A stretch of DNA of 64,000 nucleotides. It comes from Myxococcales bacterium (GTDB lineage: Bacteria; Myxococcota_A; Polyangia; Haliangiales; Haliangiaceae). The DNA lies in contig JADJUW010000001.1 of the NCBI GenBank assembly GCA_016716835.1, positions 992,001 to 1,056,000 of the forward strand, read 5' to 3'. Shown one piece after another: positions 46,160-53,534 of the stretch. The notes under the pieces were generated by a model. That model did not search any database. It saw nothing but the letters and a program-made list of their open reading frames with translations, and had not been told where the DNA came from. Position 1 is the first letter of the stretch. Every line of letters begins with the position of its first letter. A program made the translations under genes and the position numbers.

Positions 46160-47407
46160 CTAGCGCCGTTTGCTAAGCGCTCGGGCCGCCGGCTTTTTAT
46201 CGCGTGGCGCGCTGCGGCCGCTGGCGGTGGAGGATAAGGTGCGAGTCTTGGGTTTGGCAGTTGCGGCGCTGCGCGACGCCCCAGCCGTGCGCGATGCCCC
46301 AGCGGTGCGCGATGCCCCAGCCGCGCGCGATGCTCCAGCCGTGCGCGCGGGTCGACTATCGCGTGCGAGCGCGGGGCGACCAGCCTGCGGCCTATCCGAT
46401 CCGGGGCGCTTGCTCGCGGCGCCGCCAGGCCTGCTGCGTCCGCCGCGATCGGCAGCGCGACCCGTCCCGCGATCGGAGCCGCGCTCCGCGCCACCACGAG
46501 GCCCCGTCGACGATGGCCGCGGCGCGCGCGGCGGCGGTGCGGCGCTCGGGCCTTTAACGGGTTCGCTGGCGCCAGCCGCCGCAGCCGCTTCGAGCTGACC
46601 CCGCGCATGCGCACGACGCGCCAGCTCGGTGTCTTCGCGCTTGGCGGTCCATTTGCCGCGCGCGACGCCCTTGCTGGGCCCTAGCCCGGCTAGCGTGCGC
46701 AGCTCGTTAAGCTCGTGTTGGTTCAGCTCGCGGGCATCGCCGACGCGCAGGCCAAAATGCGTCAAATTGCCAAAGGCGACGCGTTGTAGCTTGGTTACGG
46801 TGAACCCAACCGCCTCCATCATGCGGTGAATCTGCCGCGACTTGCCCTCGTGCAGGGTGATCGCCACCCAGCTGTGCTTGCTCTCGCCTGGCAGCATCGA
46901 AACTTCGGCCGGCATGGTCTTACTGCCATCGTCGAGCGTGACGCCGCGCCGCAGCTGCTTGATGTTGAGCTCTGAAAGCGTGCCGCGCACTTTGACGTGA
47001 TACGTCTTCTCGACGTGGTGCTTGGGCGCAAGCAGGCGTGACGCGAGCTCGCCGTCGTTGGTTAGCAAGAGCACGCCCTCGGTGTAGAAATCGAGTCGCC
47101 CCACCGGGGCAACGCGGGCCGGCAAGTTCGGCAGATAGTCCATCACCGTCAGGCGGCCTTCATCATCGGCCAGCGACGTGATGCAGCCCTTGGGCTTATT
47201 GAACAAGATATAGACGGCGTCTTCTTTGTGCAGGCCCTGCCCGTCCACCGACACCATGTCCGTGGTCGGATCGACCTGCGTGCCGAGCTCGGTCACGACC
47301 TTGCCGTTGACCTTGACGCGGCCTTGGACGATGAGGTCCTCCGCCTTGCGCCGCGCGGCGATGCCAGCTTGGGCAATGAACCGCTGCAATCTAATTTTAC
47401 TCGACAT
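46160..47407 (-). CDS. rluB: 23S rRNA pseudouridine synthase, RluB/RsuA family, with long repetitive tail
   Basis: A 415-residue protein. Residues 1-60 are an S4 RNA-binding domain (KIRLQRFIAQAGIAARRKAE). Residues 65-235 form the pseudouridine synthase domain, with PVGRLDFYTEGVLLLTNDGE carrying the catalytic Asp, then KTYHVKVRGTLSE and LHEGKSRQIHRMMEAVGF. RluB of E. coli modifies U2605 of 23S rRNA; the exact target here is assumed. After residue 245 comes a basic, Ala/Ser/Arg/Pro-rich tail of about 170 residues that includes repeats of the pentapeptide unit TAGAS/RAAGAS and is probably disordered RNA-binding. It is next to scpB, as in many bacteria. Confidence 0.9.
   Translation of the reverse strand: MSSKIRLQRFIAQAGIAARRKAEDLIVQGRVKVNGKVVTELGTQVDPTTDMVSVDGQGLHKEDAVYILFNKPKGCITSLADDEGRLTVMDYLPNLPARVAPVGRLDFYTEGVLLLTNDGELASRLLAPKHHVEKTYHVKVRGTLSELNIKQLRRGVTLDDGSKTMPAEVSMLPGESKHSWVAITLHEGKSRQIHRMMEAVGFTVTKLQRVAFGNLTHFGLRVGDARELNQHELNELRTLAGLGPSKGVARGKWTAKREDTELARRAHARGQLEAAAAAGASEPVKGPSAAPPPRAPRPSSTGPRGGAERGSDRGTGRAADRGGRSRPGGAASKRPGSDRPQAGRPALARDSRPARTAGASRAAGASRTAGASRTAGASRSAATAKPKTRTLSSTASGRSAPRDKKPAARALSKRR
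46273..46345. repeat. 15-base tandem repeat inside rluB
   Basis: Five imperfect copies of a 15-base unit (GTGCGCGATGCCCCA or close variants) in tandem, which encode the repeated five-residue unit around AGASR in the disordered tail of the pseudouridine synthase on the minus strand. The unit is in frame, so copy-number change would lengthen or shorten the tail without a frameshift. This is the coding repeat of one gene, not a CRISPR array: there are no spacers. Confidence 0.85.
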
Positions 47408-47423
47408 AACGCGTGCGTTGTAC

Positions 47424-48368
47424 CTAATTCATCGCGACTTCGCCCTCGTCGACGTCATCGAAGTCAGGCAATTGCGCCAAGACCTCTACCGCGGGCGTAC
47501 CTGGGTCGAGATCGTCGCCCGCAAGCGGCTGCTGACGTTCCAGCAAGGCCTGGTTTTCGGGCGAAAGCTCGGTGAATTCACGCAGCGTAGGCAAGTCGCG
47601 AAGGTCCCCTAAGCTGAAGAAATCGAGGAACTCTCGCGTCGTCCCATATAAGATGGGCCGCCCTGCTTCTTCGCGCTTGCCGAGCATCTTAATTAAATTG
47701 CGCTCGAGCAAAATCTTTAGGGTGGCGCCTGAATCGACGCCGCGGATGTCATCGATCTCCGGCCGCGTAATTGGCTGGCGATACGCGACGATGGCAAGCG
47801 TTTCGAGCTGCGCGCGCGACAGGCGCACCGGGCGGCCCGCGATGATGTGCTGCACCCAACCGGAAAAGCGCGGGTTGGTGCGGAACTGAAAGCCCGACGA
47901 CGCCTCGCCCAAAACGATGCCATCGTCCTGTGTGCTGGCCACCAACTCGGCGACCAGTCGTGTCACGCGTTTCATATCGCGCATCCGCAAAAGCTGGCGA
48001 ATTCGCGGCAGCGGCAGCGGCCGGTCCGAGGCAAATACCAGCGCCGTAATCAGGCGCTTGCAGTCGTCATCCGAGAGCGCCGAGGCATCGGTTTCATCGT
48101 CGTCTGCGGCGAGGTCGAGCGGTGCATCGTCGGGCGCATCGGCTGCCAAATCGCCTGCCTCTTGGTCTAACTGGCCATCCGCCGCCAATTCGCCACGCTC
48201 AGACGCGTCGTCGCCTGCGGTCGGTTCGGCGGCCGCCATAAGCGTGGCGTCGCCCACGGGGGCTTCATCGTCGTTCGCCGTTTCGACCACCTCGGTCGTT
48301 ACGTCGGCAACGGCCTCGGGGGCCTCTGCCTGGCCAGTTTGCTTGCGCGCTCGCTTATTTCGGGCCAC
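47424..48368 (-). CDS. scpB: segregation and condensation protein B
   Basis: Subunit of the SMC-ScpA-ScpB condensin-like complex that compacts and separates chromosomes. It has 314 residues. The first 100 are an acidic, low-complexity extension rich in Ala, Asp and Glu (for example PDDAPLDLAADDDETDASAL) not found in typical ScpB (about 190 residues). The winged-helix core follows: LITALVFASDRPLPLPRIRQ, GFQFRTNPRFSGWV, LSRAQLETLAIVAYRQPITR near residue 195, and then IDDIRGVDSGATLKILLERN. The tail TREFLDFFSLGDLRDLPTL is also diagnostic. It lies between rluB and scpA on the same strand, the usual neighbourhood. Confidence 0.95.
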   Translation of the reverse strand: MARNKRARKQTGQAEAPEAVADVTTEVVETANDDEAPVGDATLMAAAEPTAGDDASERGELAADGQLDQEAGDLAADAPDDAPLDLAADDDETDASALSDDDCKRLITALVFASDRPLPLPRIRQLLRMRDMKRVTRLVAELVASTQDDGIVLGEASSGFQFRTNPRFSGWVQHIIAGRPVRLSRAQLETLAIVAYRQPITRPEIDDIRGVDSGATLKILLERNLIKMLGKREEAGRPILYGTTREFLDFFSLGDLRDLPTLREFTELSPENQALLERQQPLAGDDLDPGTPAVEVLAQLPDFDDVDEGEVAMN

Positions 48369-48423
48369 GGCAGGGGCTTATCACGGCCCCCTGACAGGCC
48401 CAACCGGAATCGTCGCTAGCCCC

Positions 48424-49332
48424 CTAGCGATACTCGTCGGCGCCGGCGACGGTCTCGGAAACCCGCGATCGCAGGTCGTCGGTGGCGCGTTCGATCATGA
48501 TATCGCCGCCCAAGCGTTCGCCACCTTCGGCACCCTCGCCTACGGCGTCATCGCTCACCAAAGCCTGCGAGATGCGAATGAGCCGCAACTTGCCGAGCTC
48601 CAAAATTGCCAATAGCGTCACCACGGCCTCGTGCCGCAGCTCCTCGGCGCTGACCTCGCGCCCATCGCGGATAAACGAAAATAGCGCAAAAAAGCTAACG
48701 CTCGCCTCGCGCTCGATCAGCTCGGTGAGTTCGGCGATTTTCTGACTGACCGAAAGCCGGTCGATGATGACGTTGTGGCTGACCTTGAGCTTGGCGCGTT
48801 GCATCAGGCGATCGAAGGCCTCGATCAGCTTGCCGACCGGAAACGGCGCCAGCGGCGCGACGGCGTCCGGGCTGACGTTTTCGGCCACGACATCTTCGGT
48901 ATCGGCGCCGCGCATCCAAACGTTGCGACCGACCACGGGCCGATTGCCGAGGCCATCGGCCACCTCGCGGTACTTTTGATACTCGAGCAGGCGGCGAATC
49001 AGCTCCGCCCGCGGGTCGATCATTTCGCCGGCCAGGAGTTCGTCCTCGCCCGGGTCGGCGTCCACTACGGCATCGCGCGGCAAGAGCTCGCGGCTCTTGA
49101 TGTAGCAAAGCGTCGCCGCCATCACCAAATATTCGGCGGCAACATCGACGTCTAAATTGTGCCAGGCGTCGAGGTAGGCGAGGTATTTTTCGGTGACAAA
49201 GCCGACGGGGATATCGAGAATATTGAGTTCGTGCTTTTTTACCAGGTGCAGCAACAGATCGAGCGGCCCCTCGAACATTTCGAGCTCGACACTATACGTG
49301 TCGCCGCCCTGCCTCGTGGTTGGTGCCGCCAT
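48424..49332 (-). CDS. scpA: segregation and condensation protein A
   Basis: Kleisin subunit that bridges the SMC heads. It has 302 residues. The N-terminal signature YSVELEMFEGPLDLLLHLVK near residue 15 is the most diagnostic part, followed by NILDIPVGFVTEKYLAYLDA and the helix VAAEYLVMAATLCYIKSREL with LLPRD. The middle is acidic, and the C-terminal winged helix holds VVTLLAILELGKLRLIRISQ near residue 250. It is followed by scpB after 55 bases, and preceded by the M50 protease gene 9 bases away on the same strand. Confidence 0.96.
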   Translation of the reverse strand: MAAPTTRQGGDTYSVELEMFEGPLDLLLHLVKKHELNILDIPVGFVTEKYLAYLDAWHNLDVDVAAEYLVMAATLCYIKSRELLPRDAVVDADPGEDELLAGEMIDPRAELIRRLLEYQKYREVADGLGNRPVVGRNVWMRGADTEDVVAENVSPDAVAPLAPFPVGKLIEAFDRLMQRAKLKVSHNVIIDRLSVSQKIAELTELIEREASVSFFALFSFIRDGREVSAEELRHEAVVTLLAILELGKLRLIRISQALVSDDAVGEGAEGGERLGGDIMIERATDDLRSRVSETVAGADEYR

Positions 49333-49341
49333 CCCAGCTCG

Positions 49342-50004
49342 TTACCCTATGCCACCGAGTGAGTAAAGTTGGCGCGCGAGGAACTGCGCCGGGCCGGTAA
49401 TGAAGCCGCGCAGCGGCGGCAGGATCATAAAGCCAATCACGATAAACGGGCCATAGACGGCGACCTGGTCGTACGTATGTCGCGCCTTGGTTGAGAGCAG
49501 GCCGCGTAAGACCGTGCCGCCGTCAAGCGGCGCGATGGGAATGAGATTGAACATCATCAGCATGAAGTTCAGGACCACCCCGAGCTGCAGCGCGCCATGC
49601 AGGGGCGAGCCCCCGCCCAAGACGCCGGTCTTGATGAGCACGATGTGCAGCACACCGATCAGCGAACCAAACAATAAATTCATCGCGGGCCCGGCGATGG
49701 CGACAAACAAGTGGCCGATGTCCATCGAAAATCGCCGCGTAAAGCGTGTCGGCTGCACCATGACCGGGCGACCCCAACCAGGCGCCGCAGCGCCGGCTAG
49801 CATGCCAAACAGCGGAAACATAAAGGTGCCGATCGGATCGGCGTGAGCCAGCGGATTGAGCGTCACGCGGCCTTGGCTGCGCGGTAGGCCGTCGCCCAAG
49901 CGATCGGCGACGAAGGCGTGGCCAAATTCGTGGACGCCGATCGACAAGACCAGGATGACCATGGCCTGGATCACAAAGCGAATGTTTTCAGGACTAGTGT
50001 CCAT
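49342..50004 (-). CDS. site-2-type intramembrane metalloprotease (M50 family)
   Basis: A 220-residue membrane protease. From the ATG at 50004 it begins MDTSPENIRFVIQAMVILVL; the longer upstream frame is antisense to another gene and not coding. The zinc motif HEFGHAFVADRLGD lies in the first membrane helix near residue 25, and the third ligand region is NLIPIAPLDGGTVLRGLL near 160, matching the N/P..PLDGG of the family. Around these are four to five hydrophobic segments. Unlike RseP it has no PDZ domain. This compact form is common just upstream of scpA-scpB in many bacteria; its substrate is unknown. Confidence 0.9.
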   Translation of the reverse strand: MDTSPENIRFVIQAMVILVLSIGVHEFGHAFVADRLGDGLPRSQGRVTLNPLAHADPIGTFMFPLFGMLAGAAAPGWGRPVMVQPTRFTRRFSMDIGHLFVAIAGPAMNLLFGSLIGVLHIVLIKTGVLGGGSPLHGALQLGVVLNFMLMMFNLIPIAPLDGGTVLRGLLSTKARHTYDQVAVYGPFIVIGFMILPPLRGFITGPAQFLARQLYSLGGIG

Positions 50005-50113
50005 GGCGGCACTATGACCGGGCTTGGTCGAGGTTGCAATCGCCTCCTCGCGGCGATCGTCGGCGGCGATTTGGGGCGACCGCGCTGTGCCCCCTTGTGT
50101 TAGCATCGCCGCG

Positions 50114-51028
50114 ATGGCGTTTCGGCTGCATCCTTGGGTTGCGACACTAGCGTGCGCGCTCGTCGGCATCGCCACCGCCGCCGCGGACCCGACGCCGCCT
50201 GAGCAGCTCAGCGAGGCGCGCGCCGCCTTCCGCCGTGCCGCCTGTGCCGAGGCGGCGCCCCGACTTTCTGATATTTTGTACCCAACGCCGCGGCTGGCGC
50301 GCACCAACGATCTCATCGAGGCGCACCTTCTGCTCGGCGCGTGTCGCTTGCAGGCTGGCGACGCGGCGGCGGCGCGGCGCGAATTTGAGGAAGCGCTGTT
50401 CCTTGACCGCGGGACCGACATCGACCCGCTCGTCTATGCAGCCGAGACGGTCGCCTTTTTTCGCGAGACCAAGCGTGCCTTGGTCGAGCGCGAACAACGC
50501 GAAGATGATAAACGCGAATTGGCGGCCGAAAAAGACCGCCTGCGTAAGTTTCGCGAGAGCCTGGTCTTTGTCGAACGACGCTCGTACGTGGTTAATTTTG
50601 TACCCCTGGGCGCCGGCCAATTTCAAAATAAACAGCGCACCAAGGCGATGATTTCGTTTGTTGGGCAGGCGGCCACCGGCGGCGCATCGATCGCGGTGTG
50701 GGGCTATCTCGTTGGCACGTATGGCTACAAGGGTGCCGTGCCGCCCGAGGACGCACGCACGGTGCGCTCGTTGCAACAAGCTGGCATTGCCTTTGGCGTA
50801 ACGTTTTATGCGCTCTACGCGTGGAGCGTCGTCGACGCCTTGGTCAACTACCAACCGCGGGTACAAATTCAGGCCGACGAGTCGCTGATGCAGGAAACGC
50901 TGCCCGCGGCCGCGGCGACCGCAAGGGCCAAATCGTCTCGCCGCAAGGGCCCGCGCCTTTTGCCGATGGTTGACCTCGAGCAGCACCGCGGGCTGGCTGC
51001 GGGGCTGGGCTTGGTCTGGGAACGCTAA
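50114..51028 (+). CDS. exported TPR/coiled-coil membrane protein
   Basis: A 304-residue protein from the ATG at 50114, with a signal peptide (FRLHPWVATLACALVGIATA, cleavage after AAA). Residues 25-120 form tetratricopeptide-like helices (EAHLLLGACRLQAGDAAAAR, REFEEALFLDRGTDIDPLVY), then a charged coiled-coil (EREQREDDKRELAAEKDRLR) near 135, then two or three hydrophobic spans near 185-260 (GQAATGGASIAVWGYLVGTY). The last part is basic. The type recurs in myxobacteria, often with unknown roles. Its stop codon shares a base with the start of the sigma54 activator gene, so the two are coupled. Confidence 0.72.
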   Translation: MAFRLHPWVATLACALVGIATAAADPTPPEQLSEARAAFRRAACAEAAPRLSDILYPTPRLARTNDLIEAHLLLGACRLQAGDAAAARREFEEALFLDRGTDIDPLVYAAETVAFFRETKRALVEREQREDDKRELAAEKDRLRKFRESLVFVERRSYVVNFVPLGAGQFQNKQRTKAMISFVGQAATGGASIAVWGYLVGTYGYKGAVPPEDARTVRSLQQAGIAFGVTFYALYAWSVVDALVNYQPRVQIQADESLMQETLPAAAATARAKSSRRKGPRLLPMVDLEQHRGLAAGLGLVWER

Positions 51029-52830
51029 TGGCCGAGCTGCAATACCTTGTTCCTGGCCAAGCGCCGCGCGTGTTTGCGCTGCGGGGGCCCGAGTTGACCA
51101 TTGGCAGTGACCCGGCGAGCGATATTGTCATCAGCGACCCCCTGGCCTCGCCGTGCCATGCCGTCATCCGCAGCGACGGCACGGCGTTTGAACTCAAAAC
51201 CACCGACCGCAAGCTGGAGCTGCTCGTCAACGACAAGCAACGTGGACGCCACACCCTGCGCGATGGCGACGTGTTTTCGATTGGCATCTGCCAATTTTCG
51301 TTTCGCCTATTCGAGGCGGCGCCGCCCCCCCTCGCCGACCGTGGGCCCGCTAACGCCAGCCAGCTTGAGATCGACGCCTATCGCAAGCTGGCGGCCTTTT
51401 CGGCGGCGCTGGCTGGCCGCGACGACGTCGACGCCTTGCTCGAAGAACTAATTGACGCCCTCATTGAGCTCTCGCGCGCGCACAGCGGCTTTTTGCTGAC
51501 CAGCCGCGACGGCGTGCTCGAGGTCGCGGTCGCCCGCAACGTCAAGCGCGAAAACGTCGCGCACGCGGTCGAGCAAATGTCGGATTCCATCGTCGCGCGC
51601 TGCGTCGAGACGCGCGCGCCGGTGTTGGTCGAGAGTTCGTTGCAGCACGAGCTGGCCGGCGCCAAGAGCATTGTCGCGCTGGGGCTGTGCAGCGCGCTGT
51701 GCGTGCCGCTGCTCGATCGCACCCGCTTGCTTGGCGTGATCTATCTCGGCAGCCATTCCGTCGCGAATTTTTTCACCACGCAGACGCAGGGGCTGGTCTC
51801 GACGTTTGCCTCGCAGGCGGCGCTGCTTATCGGCAACGCGATGCTCGTGGCGCAACTACGCGGCGAGACCGCCCAGTTAAAGTCGCGCATCGCCGAGCCG
51901 CGGTTTGGCCAGCTCGTGGGGACCAGCCCCGCCATGCAGGCCGTCTTTGCCCGCGTCGATAAGGTCGCAGCGACCGAGGTCTCCGTCCTCATTACCGGCG
52001 AGACCGGCACCGGCAAGGAGCTGATTGCCCGCGAAATCCATCGCCGGTCGCCACGGCGCGCCGGCCCCTTTGTCGCCGTTAACTGTGGGGCCATCCCGGC
52101 CGAGCTGCTGGAGTCTGAGCTGTTTGGCCACGTCAAGGGCGCCTTCACGGGGGCGGTTGCCACCAAGCTCGGCATGTTCGGCGCGGCGCAAAACGGCACG
52201 CTGTTTCTCGACGAAATCGGTGAGCTTGCGCTGGGGCTGCAGGTCAAGCTGCTGCGGGCGCTGCAGGAACGCGTGATCATGCGCGTCGGTGCCGAAAAGC
52301 CCGAAGCCGTCAACATCCGTATTGTTACCGCGACGCACCGCGACCTCGAGGCCGACGTCAAGACCGGGCGGTTCCGCGAAGATCTTTTTTACCGCCTCAA
52401 CGTGGTGCATATCGACCTGCCGCCCCTGCGAGATCGCGGCGACGACGTCGTCATCATCGCGCGCACCATCCTCGGCAAGCTCGCGGCGGAGACCGGCGCT
52501 GCCGCCTGGTCGCTCTCGCCGTCAGCCGTCGCTGCGTTTCGCCGCTATGGTTGGCCGGGCAATATTCGCGAGCTCGAAAACCGCCTGCGCCGCGCAGTGG
52601 TTTTTTCGAGTGGTCCCATCATCGATCTCGCCGACGTTGGCTTCGCCGATGCGGCGGCGGCCAAGCCGATGTCGCTCGCCGACGCCAAAGAACATTTTGC
52701 GCGGCAGTATGTGCGCGACGTGCTCGCCAGCAACCGCGGCAATCGCAGCCAAACCGCGCGCGACCTGGACGTCGATCCACGCACAATTTATCGCTATATC
52801 GAGCGCGCCGAGGGCGAGGACCTGGAATGA
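51028..52830 (+). CDS. FHA-GAF-AAA+ sigma54 activator
   Basis: A 600-residue enhancer-binding protein. Residues 20-95 form an FHA domain (LTIGSDPASDIVISDPLASP, then CHAVI), so it probably senses phosphothreonine on a partner kinase. Residues 115-275 form a GAF domain (GFLLTSRDGVLEVAVARN, LCVPLLDRTRLLGVIYLGS). Residues 295-525 form the AAA+ domain with Walker A GETGTGKE near 332, the sigma54-contacting GAFTGA near 372, Walker B LFLDEIGEL near 392 and FREDLFYRLNV near 450. Residues 555-595 are a Fis-type HTH (NRSQTARDLDVDPRTIYRYI). All motifs needed for sigma54 activation are present. It lies within a coupled four-gene series; a matching promoter motif follows immediately (see 52953). Confidence 0.95.
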   Translation: MAELQYLVPGQAPRVFALRGPELTIGSDPASDIVISDPLASPCHAVIRSDGTAFELKTTDRKLELLVNDKQRGRHTLRDGDVFSIGICQFSFRLFEAAPPPLADRGPANASQLEIDAYRKLAAFSAALAGRDDVDALLEELIDALIELSRAHSGFLLTSRDGVLEVAVARNVKRENVAHAVEQMSDSIVARCVETRAPVLVESSLQHELAGAKSIVALGLCSALCVPLLDRTRLLGVIYLGSHSVANFFTTQTQGLVSTFASQAALLIGNAMLVAQLRGETAQLKSRIAEPRFGQLVGTSPAMQAVFARVDKVAATEVSVLITGETGTGKELIAREIHRRSPRRAGPFVAVNCGAIPAELLESELFGHVKGAFTGAVATKLGMFGAAQNGTLFLDEIGELALGLQVKLLRALQERVIMRVGAEKPEAVNIRIVTATHRDLEADVKTGRFREDLFYRLNVVHIDLPPLRDRGDDVVIIARTILGKLAAETGAAAWSLSPSAVAAFRRYGWPGNIRELENRLRRAVVFSSGPIIDLADVGFADAAAAKPMSLADAKEHFARQYVRDVLASNRGNRSQTARDLDVDPRTIYRYIERAEGEDLE

Positions 52831-52952
52831 TGATTAGGCGCTATCGACGCGAACGCGGACATCCGTGTCAGGGTAGTGTCGCGCTAGGGCTGCAGTTGCT
52901 CGACGCGACTCGCTTATCTACTCATAACCACAAGCAAACTCGGATTCACCGC

Positions 52953-52969
52953 TTGGCACGCCGTATGCT
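52953..52969 (+). promoter_or_regulatory. near-consensus sigma54 (-24/-12) promoter motif
   Basis: The sequence TTGGCACGCCGTATGCT contains the -24 block TTGGCACG and a -12 block ATGCT (consensus TTGCW) with the required 10 bases between the GG and GC pairs; only one core base differs. It lies 123 bases after the sigma54-activator gene, on the same strand, and overlaps the codons for the N-terminus of the next lipoprotein, so transcripts from it would start within that coding region. It may instead be a chance match in GC-rich coding sequence. Confidence 0.35.
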
Positions 52970-53534
52970 TGTTATAGGGCTCATACCCATGCTGGGCTGC
53001 TTTCCGCCAACGCTTGAGCTAGAACCGCCGGCCGAGTCAAACTCGCCGCCGGTCATTCTCTCGGTGCGCGGTCCCACCGGTGATGAGCTGCCGTGGCCTG
53101 GGCCCGTCACGCTGGTGCGCGGCGCCGGCACCGCGACGCTGCTGGTGCGCGACCTCGATCTGTCCGACGCGCTGTTCGTGCAACTGTTTGTCGATTACGG
53201 TCTGCCTGATCCGCAACCGACGCGCACGCCGAGCTGCCGCGTCGGGCCGGTTGTCGTCGGCGAAAACACCGACCGCACGATCTCATGTGACATCCGCGGC
53301 GTATGTCTGCCTGGTGATATCGGCATCAGCCGCACCTTGCTCGTCGATGCCTACGATCGCGAGCCCGCGCTCGGCACCGGCGACGACTTGTTTCGCGCGG
53401 TGCCTGAGCCCGGCTACCGCTATGAAAAGGTATACTCACTTTTGTGCGTCGACAGCCTGACCGACGATAGCGGCGGCGGCGCAGACGACGGCGACAATCT
53501 ACCCGGCAAGGCCAACGTGGAGGCCGTCTTATGA
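52953..53534 (+). CDS. putative lipoprotein, unknown function, paired with the next
   Basis: About 193 residues. The start is uncertain: a TTG at 52953 gives MARRMLVIGLIPMLGC, a short signal peptide with lipobox MLGC; the ATG at 52965 would lack positive charges; and the ATG at 52827 overlaps the sigma54-activator stop (ATGA) but adds 42 residues before the signal. The frame itself is clear to the stop. The mature part begins FPPTLELEPPAESNSPPVIL and contains beta-rich segments (ATLLVRDLDLSDALFVQLFV, SCDIRGVCLPGDIGISRTLL) with Cys pairs. The acidic tail is DDSGGGADDGDNL. Its stop overlaps the start of the next lipoprotein by 4 bases. No family recognised. Confidence 0.65.
   Translation: MARRMLVIGLIPMLGCFPPTLELEPPAESNSPPVILSVRGPTGDELPWPGPVTLVRGAGTATLLVRDLDLSDALFVQLFVDYGLPDPQPTRTPSCRVGPVVVGENTDRTISCDIRGVCLPGDIGISRTLLVDAYDREPALGTGDDLFRAVPEPGYRYEKVYSLLCVDSLTDDSGGGADDGDNLPGKANVEAVL

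Noticed and set aside
46273..46345. CRISPR array candidate
   Set aside because: Fifteen-base units directly adjacent with no spacers, in frame within a coding region.
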